Made by a program: the position numbers and the translations under genes
Notes under the pieces: generated by a model
The model's input: only the letters and a program-made list of their open reading frames with translations
The model's database searches: none
Told to the model about the DNA's origin: nothing
Part shown: piece after piece, positions 9,295 through 19,083 of the stretch
Layout of the letters: every line of letters begins with the position of its first letter
How positions within the stretch are numbered: position 1 is the stretch's first letter
NCBI GenBank assembly: GCA_029101005.1
Contig: JAQXQE010000006.1
Span: forward strand, 114,483 to 178,482
From: Bacillota bacterium
Lineage (GTDB): Bacteria; Bacillota; Clostridia; Peptostreptococcales; Anaerovoracaceae
Direction of reading: 5' to 3'
Length of the DNA: 64,000 bases

Positions 9295-11151
9295 TTAGCA
9301 AACCTCCTCAAACTGTGAGTTGTAAAGTTCTGCATAGAAGCCTCCCTTTGCAAGGAGCTCCTCGTGTGTACCCTGCTCGACGATATCACCGTGATTCATT
9401 ACGAGAATGAGATCAGCGTTCTTGATTGTCGAAAGTCTGTGAGCGATGATGAAGCTTGTTCTTCCCTCTGTGAGGTGATCCATAGCCTTCTGGATTCGCT
9501 CCTCTGTTCTTGTATCTACTGAAGATGTAGCCTCATCGAGGATGAGAACCTCCTTGTCAGCAAGAATTGCTCTTGCGATTGTGAGTAGCTGTCTCTGTCC
9601 CTCGGAAACATTGGTTGCATCTTCATTGAGTACCATATTGTAGCCGCCTGGCAATGTCTTGATGAAGTGATGTGCTCTTGCCGCCTTAGCTGCTGCGATT
9701 ACCTCTTCATCTGTTGCATCAAGCTTACCATATCTGATGTTCTCCATGATAGTACCTGAGAAAAGCCAGGTATCCTGAAGTACCATCGAGAAATTATCTC
9801 TTAAGCCCTCACGTGTGTAGTCTCTGATATCCACACCGTCGAGCTTGATTGAGCCTGAGTTGACATCGTAGAAGCGCATGAGAAGCTTGACCATAGTAGT
9901 CTTGCCAGCTCCTGTTGGACCTACGATGGCGATTTTCTGTCCGTCCTTAACCTTTGCAGAGAAGTCGTTGATGATAGGCTGCTCTGGATCGTATCCAAAG
10001 TGAACATGCTCGAACTCGACCTCACCTTTGACTTTGCTTGCATCTGCAGGCTTATCAGTATCAGCAATCTCCTCTTCCTCAGCGAGGAACTCGAAGACTC
10101 TCTCTGCAGCGGCAGCCATTGACTGCACCTGATTCATTACCTGTGCAATTGACTGAAGCGGACGGGTAAGATTCTTTACATACTGTACGAAGGCCTGAAT
10201 ATCACCGATTCCGATTACTCCTCTGATTGCGAGCATTCCACCTGAGATGGCAACACCAGCATATCCGAGATTGCCGACAAAGACCATAGTTGGCATCATA
10301 AGTCCAGCGATGAACTGTGACTTCCACGCTGATTCGTAGAGTATTCCATTCGCCTTATCGAACTCTTCTGTAACATCCTTCTCCTTATTGAAGGCTTTGA
10401 TTACGAGCTGACCTGCGAAGTTCTCCTCAACCTGTCCGTTGATAATTCCGAGGTACTCCTGTTGTGTGCGGAAGTACTTCTGAGAGATTTTGATGATGAA
10501 TGCGAGCAGAATTCCAGAGAGCGGAATTGTGATAATCGCAATACCTGTCATCAGCGGTGAGATGGTGAGCATCATCACAATTACTCCAATCATCGTCGCA
10601 AGTGCAGTGATGATATTTGTGATGCTCTGGTTCATTCCATTACCGAGCGTATCTACATCGTTAGTGATTCTCGAAAGAACCTCACCGTAAGGAACACCCT
10701 CGAAATACTTGAGAGGCGTTCTGTTGATCTTCTCAGAGATCTCCCTTCTCATTCTGAAGATGAGATTCTGAGTGATATGTGTCATAACCCAGCCCTGAAT
10801 GAAAGCGCATATCGAGCTGATTACATATAATGCGAGTGTCAGTAGCAGTATGTGTTTAACCGCATCGAAGTCGATACCTCCAACTCCGTTGATCTTGCGC
10901 ATGAGACCCTCAGCAATCTCTGTAGTTGCATGTCCCATTACCTTAGGTCCGATAACCTCAAAGACTGTAGCTGCCGCAGCGAAGATCATTACTACGATAA
11001 CCGCATACTTATATGCACCAATATACTTCAGAAGGTCTCTGATAGCACCCTTGAAATTCTTCGGCTTCTCGCCTGGGGCAATTCCGTGGCCGCCGCCTCT
11101 TCCTCTTCTTCTTGGGGCCTGTCTGTATCTTGTCTGATTGTTCTCAGCCAT
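9295..11151 (-). CDS. ABC exporter half-transporter, catalytic-site subunit
   Basis: 618 residues: N-terminal six-helix exporter domain, then an ATPase domain with Walker A GPTGAGKTT (~res 400), signature VSEGQRQLL, Walker B VLILDEATSSVD and H-loop IIAHRLST. It pairs with the larger subunit encoded just upstream (2-bp gap). In such heterodimers one ATP site is degenerate. Here this subunit keeps the Walker B glutamate and H-loop histidine but has an altered signature (SEGQ), which is the expected complement to its partner. The substrate (drug, lipid or peptide) is unknown. Confidence 0.92.
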   Translation of the reverse strand: MAENNQTRYRQAPRRRGRGGGHGIAPGEKPKNFKGAIRDLLKYIGAYKYAVIVVMIFAAAATVFEVIGPKVMGHATTEIAEGLMRKINGVGGIDFDAVKHILLLTLALYVISSICAFIQGWVMTHITQNLIFRMRREISEKINRTPLKYFEGVPYGEVLSRITNDVDTLGNGMNQSITNIITALATMIGVIVMMLTISPLMTGIAIITIPLSGILLAFIIKISQKYFRTQQEYLGIINGQVEENFAGQLVIKAFNKEKDVTEEFDKANGILYESAWKSQFIAGLMMPTMVFVGNLGYAGVAISGGMLAIRGVIGIGDIQAFVQYVKNLTRPLQSIAQVMNQVQSMAAAAERVFEFLAEEEEIADTDKPADASKVKGEVEFEHVHFGYDPEQPIINDFSAKVKDGQKIAIVGPTGAGKTTMVKLLMRFYDVNSGSIKLDGVDIRDYTREGLRDNFSMVLQDTWLFSGTIMENIRYGKLDATDEEVIAAAKAARAHHFIKTLPGGYNMVLNEDATNVSEGQRQLLTIARAILADKEVLILDEATSSVDTRTEERIQKAMDHLTEGRTSFIIAHRLSTIKNADLILVMNHGDIVEQGTHEELLAKGGFYAELYNSQFEEVC

Positions 11152-11152
11152 A

Positions 11153-13459
11153 CTACTTCACCCCCTTCAGTTCTTTCTCAGAAAGCTGTGATTCAGCAAT
11201 CTGTCTGTATACATCACAGGACTCAAGCAGTTCCTCGTGAGTGCCCTTGCCGACAACCTCGCCGTCGTCAAGAACGATAATCTGCTCAGCGTGGAGAATT
11301 GTTCCAACTCTCTGAGCAACAATAATCTTAGTAGCATCCTTCTGTTTCTCCGCAAGTTCCTTACGGAGCTCAGCATCAGTCTTCATATCGAGAGCCGAGA
11401 AGCTATCGTCAAAGATCAGAATTGCAGGCTTCTTCGCAAGAGCTCTTGCAATCGAAAGTCTCTGCTTCTGTCCACCAGATACATTAGTTCCGCCCTGCGA
11501 AATGAAGCTCTCGTACTTCTCTTCCTTCTCCTCAATAAAATCCTCCGCCTGCGCAATCTTAGCGAATTCCTTAACCTCGTCGTCTGTCGCCTCGTTGTTA
11601 CCAAAACGTATATTCGATGCGATTGTTCCAGAGAAAAGCACGCCCTTCTGCGGAACAAGTCCTATATTGCGTCGAAGTGACTCTATGCTGTAGTCACGAA
11701 CGTCAATACCGTCGATCTCAACAGAACCCTCCGTAACGTCGTAGAAGCGCGGGATGAGGTTCACGATAGTGGTTTTACCAGAACCAGTACTACCGATTAT
11801 GGCTGTAGTCACGCCAGGGCGAGCCTCGAAGTCGATATCGTGGATTACATCATCGTCGGCTCCAGGATATCTGAAGCTTACATGATTGAAGCGCACAACA
11901 CCTCTGCAGTCAGAAAGCTCAGTTGCATTCTTCTTGTCTGCGATGCTTGTCTTTGTTCTTCTTACCTCATCGATACGCTCAGCAGCAACGCCCGCTCTTG
12001 GCAGGATTACTGACATAGCTGTGATGATGAGGAAGGATGTGATGATCATCATCGCATATGTGATGAAGGCTGTCATCGCACCGACCTGAAGTGTTCCGGC
12101 ATCGATTCTATGAGCAGCAATCCATGTGATCACGATGGTGATTGCGTACATTACGATCATCATCAGAGGTGACATAAGAGTCATTACTCTATTAACGAAG
12201 AGCTGATTTCTCATAAGGGCTCTGTTAGCGACCTCGAAACGTTCCTCCTCTGTACGCTCTCTTCCGAACGCTCTGATTACAGGAATACCGGTGAGAATCT
12301 CTCTTGATACTGCGTTAAGTCCGTCAACGAGCTTCTGCATGATGCGGAATTTTGGCATTGTAAATGCCATTAGTACACCAACAAGTGAGAGCAACACGAG
12401 TACTCCAGCAACGATTACGAAGCTCATGTGAGCTTTGGTCTGATATACCTTGATGATTCCCCAAATTGCCATAATAGGCGCCATAAGTACCATTCTAAGA
12501 ATCATCATCGATGTCATCTGCACCTGCTGAATATCGTTAGTGGCACGTGTGATGAGTGAAGATGTCGAGAACTGATCCATCTCGGCATTTGAGTACCCCA
12601 TTACATTGCTGAATACATCTCTTCTTAATGTTCTTCCGATGCCTGCACCGACTCTTGCAGAGAGCATTGATACCAATGCCGCAAAAGCTGTCATACAAAG
12701 TGCAAGAAGCATCATCTTTGCTCCGCAAATCCAGAGGTACTTCTCCTGAAGAGCCTCACCATCAATACCTGCAGCATTGTTGCAGTCTGCAGCGTATGCA
12801 TAGCCCATTGCCATGAGAGTCTGTGAACCTACTGCCTCGAGCATCTCGTCCATCTTGTCCTTGGACTCATCGAGTGAAGCTGCATCCATAACGCCACTTG
12901 CAATCATATCCTGAATAATCGGACGCATATCAACATAAGTCTGGCTTACACCATTCTCGTCCTCAGCCTCGAAGGTATCGAACTCCACATGGAGCATTGC
13001 CTCAATCTCCTCGAGCGACATATCGCTGATGCGCTCTGCCATCGATGCCATCTGCGGATTCTGGCTGAATGAACCCTTGAGCATGTCGCGAAGAGCATCC
13101 TCTGACATATGGCCCATCTGATATGTCATTACGATAGGCTGCAGCAGCTTATCGTCGAGTTTATCGAGCTCCTTGTCATCTTCAATTGAGCATACGTAGA
13201 TGTCCCCTTCCTTCTCGTATGCTGACTCCCACGCCTCTTTCTCCTTGTCGCTCATAAAGACTTGAGCGGCCTCATACTCAGACTCAGTAATCTGTGTCGG
13301 AAGTATGTGCTCAACACCAGCATTCTGAATGCCGACGTCAATTAGATCCTGTGTGTACTGCGGAAGTGTCATATCGCAGTAGCACTGAGCCGTGATGAGC
13401 AGAAAAATCAGAAGTACAATCTTCTTATAAGGACCGTAATTCTTAATTAAGTGCTTCAT
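11153..13459 (-). CDS. ABC exporter half-transporter with large extracytoplasmic insert, degenerate ATP site
   Basis: About 768 residues. After TM1 there is an acidic, methionine-rich insert of roughly 180 residues (res ~40-220) that must face outside, followed by the remaining exporter helices and an ATPase domain. Walker A GSTGSGKTT and signature VSGGQKQR are canonical. The residue after Walker B is Asp instead of Glu (LIFDDSFSALD), and the H-loop His is Gln (IVAQRVGT). This is the degenerate-site subunit of a heterodimeric exporter. The ATG at 13459 is preferred over the TTG at 13462 because AGGAG lies 6 nt before it. It overlaps the LOG gene by 17 bp. Confidence 0.92.
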   Translation of the reverse strand: MKHLIKNYGPYKKIVLLIFLLITAQCYCDMTLPQYTQDLIDVGIQNAGVEHILPTQITESEYEAAQVFMSDKEKEAWESAYEKEGDIYVCSIEDDKELDKLDDKLLQPIVMTYQMGHMSEDALRDMLKGSFSQNPQMASMAERISDMSLEEIEAMLHVEFDTFEAEDENGVSQTYVDMRPIIQDMIASGVMDAASLDESKDKMDEMLEAVGSQTLMAMGYAYAADCNNAAGIDGEALQEKYLWICGAKMMLLALCMTAFAALVSMLSARVGAGIGRTLRRDVFSNVMGYSNAEMDQFSTSSLITRATNDIQQVQMTSMMILRMVLMAPIMAIWGIIKVYQTKAHMSFVIVAGVLVLLSLVGVLMAFTMPKFRIMQKLVDGLNAVSREILTGIPVIRAFGRERTEEERFEVANRALMRNQLFVNRVMTLMSPLMMIVMYAITIVITWIAAHRIDAGTLQVGAMTAFITYAMMIITSFLIITAMSVILPRAGVAAERIDEVRRTKTSIADKKNATELSDCRGVVRFNHVSFRYPGADDDVIHDIDFEARPGVTTAIIGSTGSGKTTIVNLIPRFYDVTEGSVEIDGIDVRDYSIESLRRNIGLVPQKGVLFSGTIASNIRFGNNEATDDEVKEFAKIAQAEDFIEEKEEKYESFISQGGTNVSGGQKQRLSIARALAKKPAILIFDDSFSALDMKTDAELRKELAEKQKDATKIIVAQRVGTILHAEQIIVLDDGEVVGKGTHEELLESCDVYRQIAESQLSEKELKGVK

Positions 13460-13973
13460 CAATATCTCCTATTCCCTTAGCATTAATAATTGTGTCAAGA
13501 TGCTCCTGCTCGTAGAACCCCTCATCTACCATCTCCTGCAGAAGCGCGAAAGTGCTGTCGTAGTATCCGCACACGTTGAAGAAAATGCACGGACTATCAA
13601 TATAACCAAGCTTGTTGAGGCCAATCGCCTCACTTATCTCGTCGAGCGTTCCAACACCTCCCGGCATAGCGATCAGCACATCGCCGAGCTCGATCATTCT
13701 GCTTCGTCTGTCTGCCATCGAAGGCACGACCTCCACAGTCTGAATCTCGGGGTGTATTACTTCCTGCTCGATAAAAAGGGCTGGCGTTATTCCGATGACT
13801 TCCCCTCCTGTCGCAAGTACAGCGTCTGCGAGAGTTCCCATCATTCCATATTTGCCCCCACCATATACGAGTGTATGGCCATTCTCACCAATCCATCTGC
13901 CAAGGTCTCTGGCAGCGTCTGCATATTCACTTCTGTTGCCGATTCTGGCGCCGCAATATACTGTGATATTCAT
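13443..13973 (-). CDS. LOG-family nucleoside 5'-monophosphate phosphoribohydrolase (TIGR00730)
   Basis: 176-residue cytosolic protein with the family hallmark PGGVGTLDE (res ~100) and an N-terminal Rossmann pattern (VYCGARIGN, YGGGKYGMMG). Family members hydrolyse AMP-like nucleotides or cytokinin ribotides to base plus ribose phosphate; in bacteria the physiological substrate is often unclear. It is the first gene of the minus-strand unit LOG - ABC - ABC - phosphohexomutase, with an extended -10 promoter upstream. Confidence 0.9.
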   Translation of the reverse strand: MNITVYCGARIGNRSEYADAARDLGRWIGENGHTLVYGGGKYGMMGTLADAVLATGGEVIGITPALFIEQEVIHPEIQTVEVVPSMADRRSRMIELGDVLIAMPGGVGTLDEISEAIGLNKLGYIDSPCIFFNVCGYYDSTFALLQEMVDEGFYEQEHLDTIINAKGIGDIDEALN

Positions 13974-13999
13974 ACATTACCTCACTTTCAAACCGAAAT

Positions 14000-14008
14000 A
14001 TTATACCA
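14000..14008 (-). promoter_or_regulatory. Extended -10 promoter of the LOG-ABC-mutase unit
   Basis: Minus strand TGGTATAAT: a perfect -10 with the TG extension, 27 bp before the start codon. No convincing -35 is seen. Confidence 0.55.
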
Positions 14009-14058
14009 TAATATGCACCCACAAATGTGTTGATATAAAGGTGTTTTGCGCACACAAA

Positions 14059-14095
14059 AAGTCCGTGAAACCTTGTCACTATGGCTCACGGACTT
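14059..14095 (-). terminator. Terminator of glutaminase
   Basis: 10-bp perfect stem AAGTCCGTGA / TCACGGACTT, followed on the minus strand by a run of T. It lies just after the glsA stop. Confidence 0.8.
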
Positions 14096-14108
14096 ATGAA
14101 CTGAAATA

Positions 14109-15110
14109 TTAGATGAGTTTCTCCTTATTGATGAGATCATCCCAGTCAGGGTCGAAGAAGAGATTCAGTCTGAGGTGCTCTGATATCTGCTCAAGAAGCT
14201 TGATGCCAGCCACGCTGTTACCCTTATCATCAAGCGCCGGACCGAACACTCCGATGCCGGCTCTCTTATCTGATACACAGAGAAGGCCTCCGCCTACTCC
14301 CGACTTTGTTGGAATACCTACCTGAATAGCATAGGTACCTGAACCGTCATACATACCACAGGTCAGCATTAGAGTCTTTACGATTCTTACAGTGCTGCCA
14401 GAGAGATATCTCTTACCTGTCTTAATGCAAACTCCATCACTTGCAAGAATCTTAGCGAAGTTCGCAAGGCTCTCAGCAGTAACATTAAGTGCACAGAGCT
14501 TTGTGTAGAACTTCAGAGTCTCCTCAACATCAGCCTGAATGATGCCCTTGCTTTCAAGAAGATATGCAATGGCGCGGTTTCTTGAGCAGGTCTTCATCTC
14601 TGATTCGTAAGCTTCCTCGTTGAATGTAATATCGTCATCAACACAAATCCTTCTTGCAAAGGCAATCATATCATAGAATGACACCTTATCAACTAGAAGC
14701 CCTGCAATTGCGAGAGCTCCTGAATTGATGAGCGGATTATATGGTTTATTGCTGTTGAGATCGAGCTCCGCAATAGAGTTGAAAGCTTCGCCTGATGGTT
14801 CAGCTCCTACATACTTGAAAACCTCTTCCATTCCCAGGATCTCGAGTGCCACGCAAAGTGACATCACCTTTGAGATACTCTGCATTGTGAATCTTACATT
14901 ATAGTCTCCAAAGCAGATCTTCTCTCCATCAAGTCTGTAGATGCAGATTCCGAGCTGGTCTGGATTAACCTTGCCGAGTTCTGGAATATATGTTGCAACA
15001 TGGCCTTCGCAGGTGTGCTTTCTCGCCTCTTCATAAGCCCTCTCGACTATATCGAGAGTCTCCTTTCTATCTTTCATTATGTACGCTTGTTCAAGCGAAT
15101 AATCGTGCAT
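14109..15110 (-). CDS. glsA: Glutaminase A
   Basis: Serine-dependent glutaminase: L-glutamine + water to L-glutamate + ammonia, in the cytosol. 333 residues from the ATG at 15110, which has GAGG 7 nt upstream; the track's start six codons earlier is less likely. The catalytic SISK motif (in FTMQSISKVMSL) and the later NSGALA, Tyr-containing RNRAIAYLL and SGVGGGLL stretches are typical. It is a single gene with its own terminator, suited to an amino-acid fermenter. Confidence 0.95.
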   Translation of the reverse strand: MHDYSLEQAYIMKDRKETLDIVERAYEEARKHTCEGHVATYIPELGKVNPDQLGICIYRLDGEKICFGDYNVRFTMQSISKVMSLCVALEILGMEEVFKYVGAEPSGEAFNSIAELDLNSNKPYNPLINSGALAIAGLLVDKVSFYDMIAFARRICVDDDITFNEEAYESEMKTCSRNRAIAYLLESKGIIQADVEETLKFYTKLCALNVTAESLANFAKILASDGVCIKTGKRYLSGSTVRIVKTLMLTCGMYDGSGTYAIQVGIPTKSGVGGGLLCVSDKRAGIGVFGPALDDKGNSVAGIKLLEQISEHLRLNLFFDPDWDDLINKEKLI

Positions 15111-15227
15111 AGCTATACCTCTTTTCATATATATTTACGACAGTCTTATTGTCATATTATCACCATTTGCGCTTCGCTAATGTTATAATAAATGATGGCT
15201 AGTTAATTGTATATCAAGGAGGTTAAG

Positions 15228-16250
15228 GTGAAAAGGGTTAATTTGGGTATGAGCGGTGGCGTTGACTCTAGCGTTGCTGCATATCTTCTCAAACAGCAGG
15301 GATACGATGTCCACGGAATTAATCTATACCTCTGTGAAGGTAGCGTAAGTTCTACGGTAACAGCATCCTTCGTTGCGCACAGACTCGGCATTGATCTCGA
15401 GATGATAGATAAGCGCAAAGAATTCCGCGAAGAGATTATGGAATACTTCGTAAGTTCGTACGAGAATGCAATCACACCTAACCCATGCGTAAGATGCAAC
15501 AGACTGGTCAAGTTCAACTGGCTTATGCCGGAAGATGGTTATGTAGCAACAGGTCACTATGCTCGCATCACACAGGATGAGGATGGGCGCTGGCTGCTGC
15601 GCAAAGCGGACAACCTCGCGAAGGACCAGAGCTATTTTCTCTATTCACTGAGCCAGGAAGTCCTCTCGAGAACGCTCTTCCCTCTCGCTGACTACAGCAA
15701 GGACCAGATACGCGCCATTGCGGATACAATAGGCTTGCCGAACGCACAGAAGAAGGACAGCCAGGACGTATGCTTCATTCCTGATGGCGATTATGCGAGA
15801 TTCATCACAGAGTTCAGAGGCCACGACTATCCAGAGGGCAATTTCGTCGATATGGACGGCAATGTTCTCGGTAGACACAAGGGAATAATCCACTACACTG
15901 TAGGCCAGCGCAAAGGACTCGGTCTGGCGCTGAAGAAGCCTATGTATGTATACAGAATCGATCCTGAACGAAATGAGGTCGTGCTCGGAGATGACGCGGA
16001 CCTTATGTCTAAGGAAGTATATGCTAAGGAAGTCAACTGGATTGCTTTCGATACTCCACCTGCGGAGTTCAGAGCCAAGGCCAGAATAAGATATAGGCAT
16101 AAAGAAGCCGACTGCACGGTAATCCCGCTGGGCAAGGACGAGGTCAAGGTGATCTTCGATGAGCCTCAGCGTGCGGTAACCGCCGGCCAGTCGCTCGTCA
16201 TATACGACGAAGATATTGTAATTGGAGGAGGAATTATATGGACTGCTTAA
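15228..16250 (+). CDS. mnmA: tRNA-specific 2-thiouridylase
   Basis: Adds sulfur to U34 of Glu/Gln/Lys tRNAs using ATP and persulfide sulfur. 340 residues. ATP-binding PP-loop SGGVDSSVAA (res ~10), catalytic Cys in NPCVRCNR and the second Cys in DSQDVCFI are all present. The start is GTG at 15228 with a perfect AAGGAGG 5 nt before it; the track's ATG seven codons upstream has no such site. A perfect -10 TATAAT lies at 15184-15189. The 3' end overlaps the hydrogenase gene by 13 bp, so the tRNA enzyme heads a sensory-hydrogenase operon. Confidence 0.93.
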   Translation: MKRVNLGMSGGVDSSVAAYLLKQQGYDVHGINLYLCEGSVSSTVTASFVAHRLGIDLEMIDKRKEFREEIMEYFVSSYENAITPNPCVRCNRLVKFNWLMPEDGYVATGHYARITQDEDGRWLLRKADNLAKDQSYFLYSLSQEVLSRTLFPLADYSKDQIRAIADTIGLPNAQKKDSQDVCFIPDGDYARFITEFRGHDYPEGNFVDMDGNVLGRHKGIIHYTVGQRKGLGLALKKPMYVYRIDPERNEVVLGDDADLMSKEVYAKEVNWIAFDTPPAEFRAKARIRYRHKEADCTVIPLGKDEVKVIFDEPQRAVTAGQSLVIYDEDIVIGGGIIWTA

Positions 16251-17914
16251 CCCTCAAGAAAAGTAACTGCGTGGATTGCCATAAGTGCATCAGACACTGC
16301 CCCGTGAAGTCAATCAGATTCTCAGGTGGACAGGCGCACATCATGAATGATCACTGCATACTCTGCGGACACTGTTTCGTAGTATGTCCTCAGGATGCCA
16401 AGCAGATTGTAAGTGAGGTTGAGAAGGTTAAGGTTATGCTTCAGGGAGATGATCCTGTTATCGTAAGCCTTGCTCCTTCATTCATTGCTAACTACAACGA
16501 CGTTGGAATCAAGGCGATGAGAACGGCCCTTCAGAAGCTCGGTTTTACCGATGTTGAGGAGACAGCACTCGGAGCTACTATGGTTAAGAAGGATTACGAG
16601 CAGCTTGCGCTGCAAGGGACACAGAGTGTTATCATCACTTCATGCTGCACTTCAGTTAATCTGCTTATTCAGAAGTACTACCCTGATCTCATCGACTGCC
16701 TCGCACCTACTCTCACACCTATGAGAGCGCACTGCGCAGATATCAAGAAGAGAATTCCAAACGCAAGAACAGTCTTCATCGGACCTTGCGTTGCTAAGAA
16801 GGATGAGGGACAGCGTTCAAGAGATCTTGTTGATGCAGTCCTTACTTTCGAAGAGCTCTCAGAGTGGCTCAAGGAGGAGAACATAGAGATCGTTCTCGAT
16901 TACGATGATGACGATGAGACAAGAGCAAGAATCTTCCCTACTGCAACTGGTGTTCTCAAGAGCATGAGCAGAGAGATTCGTCACAAAACAAAGTATCGCT
17001 ATATGTCCATCGACGGCGTCAACAACTGCATCGCCGCTCTCGAAGATATAAGGACTGGAGATATCAAGGACTTCTTCATCGAGATGAATGCCTGTCCTAA
17101 CAGTTGCATCGGTGGACCAGTATTCGAGAAGTACCACAAGAGCCCTATCCTCAACTACGCTTCAGTAGTAAATTACGCTGGACATCAGGATTTCCCAGTT
17201 ACAGACAGCAGTTGGTCAGATCTCCGCACAATTTTCGATGATCTGTCAGAGAATGATATTATGCCAACAGAGGAGCAGATCAAGGAGATTATGGGCAAAA
17301 TGGGCAAGGTAACTCCTGAGGACGAACTCAACTGCGGAACCTGCGGATATGAGACATGCCGCGAGAAAGCTATCGCTGTCTTCCAGGGCAAGGCTGAGGT
17401 AGATATGTGTCTGCCTTACCTCAAGAAGAAAACCGAGAGCTTCTCAAATGTAATTATGAACACAATGCCTAACGGACTCGTAGTTGTTAACGAGCAGTTT
17501 GAGATTCAGCAGATTAACCCTGCTGCAGCCAAGATGATGAACATCAGACCATCTATGGACGTAACTGGTGAGCACATCGTCAACCTGCTCAGTCCGGAGA
17601 TTTTCTACCAGGCTCTCGAGAGAAAGAAGCCTGTCGAGCGCACGGAGTACCTCGCAGAGTACGAGAAGTATTTTAACCTGGTAGCCTTCTACAACGAGCC
17701 TACGGCTATGATTTTCTGCATCTTAAGAGATGTTACTGCTGAGGCAGAGGAGAAAGAAAGAAGAGTCGACATCGTAAGACAGACTTCTGAGATTGCCGAC
17801 AACGTAGTAGATAAGCAGATGAGAATCGTTCAGGAGATTGCTTCCCTCCTCGGAGAGACAGCAGCCGAAACTAAGATAGCGCTTACAAAGCTTAAGGAAT
17901 CAATCAATGAATAA
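16238..17914 (+). CDS. Sensory [FeFe]-hydrogenase-like protein with PAS domain (group C, HydS-like)
   Basis: 558 residues. Two 4Fe-4S motifs (CVDCHKCIRHCP ~11-22, CILCGHCFVVCP ~41-52), then an H-cluster domain with altered loops TSCCTS (~133), GPCVAKK (~181) and NACPNSC (~283). A further Fe-S motif CGTCGYETC (~365) and a C-terminal PAS domain with a helical tail follow. The non-canonical loops plus PAS match the putative H2- or redox-sensing group C hydrogenases rather than catalytic ones. It overlaps mnmA by 13 bp and the phosphatase gene by 8 bp, so signal and output are translationally coupled. The sensing role is family knowledge, not shown here. Confidence 0.88.
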   Translation: MDCLTLKKSNCVDCHKCIRHCPVKSIRFSGGQAHIMNDHCILCGHCFVVCPQDAKQIVSEVEKVKVMLQGDDPVIVSLAPSFIANYNDVGIKAMRTALQKLGFTDVEETALGATMVKKDYEQLALQGTQSVIITSCCTSVNLLIQKYYPDLIDCLAPTLTPMRAHCADIKKRIPNARTVFIGPCVAKKDEGQRSRDLVDAVLTFEELSEWLKEENIEIVLDYDDDDETRARIFPTATGVLKSMSREIRHKTKYRYMSIDGVNNCIAALEDIRTGDIKDFFIEMNACPNSCIGGPVFEKYHKSPILNYASVVNYAGHQDFPVTDSSWSDLRTIFDDLSENDIMPTEEQIKEIMGKMGKVTPEDELNCGTCGYETCREKAIAVFQGKAEVDMCLPYLKKKTESFSNVIMNTMPNGLVVVNEQFEIQQINPAAAKMMNIRPSMDVTGEHIVNLLSPEIFYQALERKKPVERTEYLAEYEKYFNLVAFYNEPTAMIFCILRDVTAEAEEKERRVDIVRQTSEIADNVVDKQMRIVQEIASLLGETAAETKIALTKLKESINE

Positions 17915-19067
17915 CTTAGCATTAGATATTGGAAGAGTCAGCATTAATCACTTTGGTGAGACCCTATGCGGAGATACCACAGCTGAAGTCGTTGCGAAAG
18001 ACGGCTCTCAAATTATCGTGCTCGCAGATGGACTGAAGAGCGGAGTAAAGGCTTCGATCCTCTCCACTCTCACAGCCAAGATCATCTCGACTATGCTGGC
18101 TGAGGGAATGCGCCTCGAGGACTGTGTAGCTACAGTTGCCCAGACGCTCCCTATCAGTTCTGAATATGGAATGGCCTATTCGACATTCTCCATCATCAGA
18201 GTAATTCACGGTTCGACAGCGGAGATAATCGAATACGAGAATCCTCGCGTAATGTTCATCCGCAACAACGAAGTAACGCCTCTCAAAGCAAGAGAGGTAA
18301 GTATCGCAGGCAAGAACATCCTTATGTCTAGCATCAGACTGCAGGAAGGCGATACTTTTATCATGATGAGCGACGGTTGTCCTGGCGCAAATGCCGAGCT
18401 CAAATACGATCTCAGCTGGAATGAGCGCGAGATTGCGGAATTCATCGCCGCCCTGACTTTCGCTGGCTACAATTCCAAGGAGCTCGCAAGCATGCTGATC
18501 GAGGAGTGCAACAACCGCTACGCTCAGAAGCCTATCGACGACTGCTCCGCATGTATCGTTCGTGTTCTGAAGCGCCAGTCAGCTAACATCCTCTTCGGAC
18601 CAGCAACCAACAGAGCAGATAGCACGCAGATGGTTGACCTCTTTATGTCCAAATCAGGAATCCGAATCGTTTGCGGAGGCTCAACTGCCAATATGCTCTC
18701 AACAGCTATGGGCTGCATTCCAGTCAACCCATGCACCAAGTACACTAATCTCGAGGGCCCACCAATGTCTGAGATTGAGGGCATCGATTATGTAACTGAG
18801 GGCGTTCTCACAATGAACAAGGTCCTCGAGTACACCAATAAGATGCTCACTGGCGAGATGACGCAGACCGATACCGACAGGGATGCCGCCGCAATCATCC
18901 TCCGAGTTCTCCTAGAGGAAGCAACAGACGTCAACTTCTTCGTCGGCCTCGCCTTCAATCCTGCTCACAACTTCGGTATCCAGTTCAGCATCAAGAAGGA
19001 CATCACCGAGAAGCTTGCAGCCAACCTCAGGACTATGGGCAAGAACGTAAAGATCAGTTACTTCTAG
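17907..19067 (+). CDS. SpoIIE-type PP2C protein phosphatase, partner of the sensory hydrogenase
   Basis: 386 residues with a SpoIIE/PP2C fold: LADGLKSGVKASILS near residue 30 supplies the metal-binding Asp-Gly, and MMSDGCPG near residue 150 the second. The C-terminal ~180 residues are a separate alpha/beta region with no recognised motif. The 8-bp overlap with the PAS-hydrogenase gene suggests it is the output module, dephosphorylating a Ser/Thr target when the hydrogenase senses H2 or redox state. No kinase or anti-sigma gene is nearby. A strong terminator follows. Confidence 0.87.
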   Translation: MNNLALDIGRVSINHFGETLCGDTTAEVVAKDGSQIIVLADGLKSGVKASILSTLTAKIISTMLAEGMRLEDCVATVAQTLPISSEYGMAYSTFSIIRVIHGSTAEIIEYENPRVMFIRNNEVTPLKAREVSIAGKNILMSSIRLQEGDTFIMMSDGCPGANAELKYDLSWNEREIAEFIAALTFAGYNSKELASMLIEECNNRYAQKPIDDCSACIVRVLKRQSANILFGPATNRADSTQMVDLFMSKSGIRIVCGGSTANMLSTAMGCIPVNPCTKYTNLEGPPMSEIEGIDYVTEGVLTMNKVLEYTNKMLTGEMTQTDTDRDAAAIILRVLLEEATDVNFFVGLAFNPAHNFGIQFSIKKDITEKLAANLRTMGKNVKISYF

Positions 19068-19083
19068 TAATAATAGATATGAG

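Noticed and set aside
10799-11137. Antisense ORFs over the ABC exporter, mutase and had genes in the track
   Set aside because: They are shadows of well-supported genes in other frames, with no family motifs or ribosome sites.
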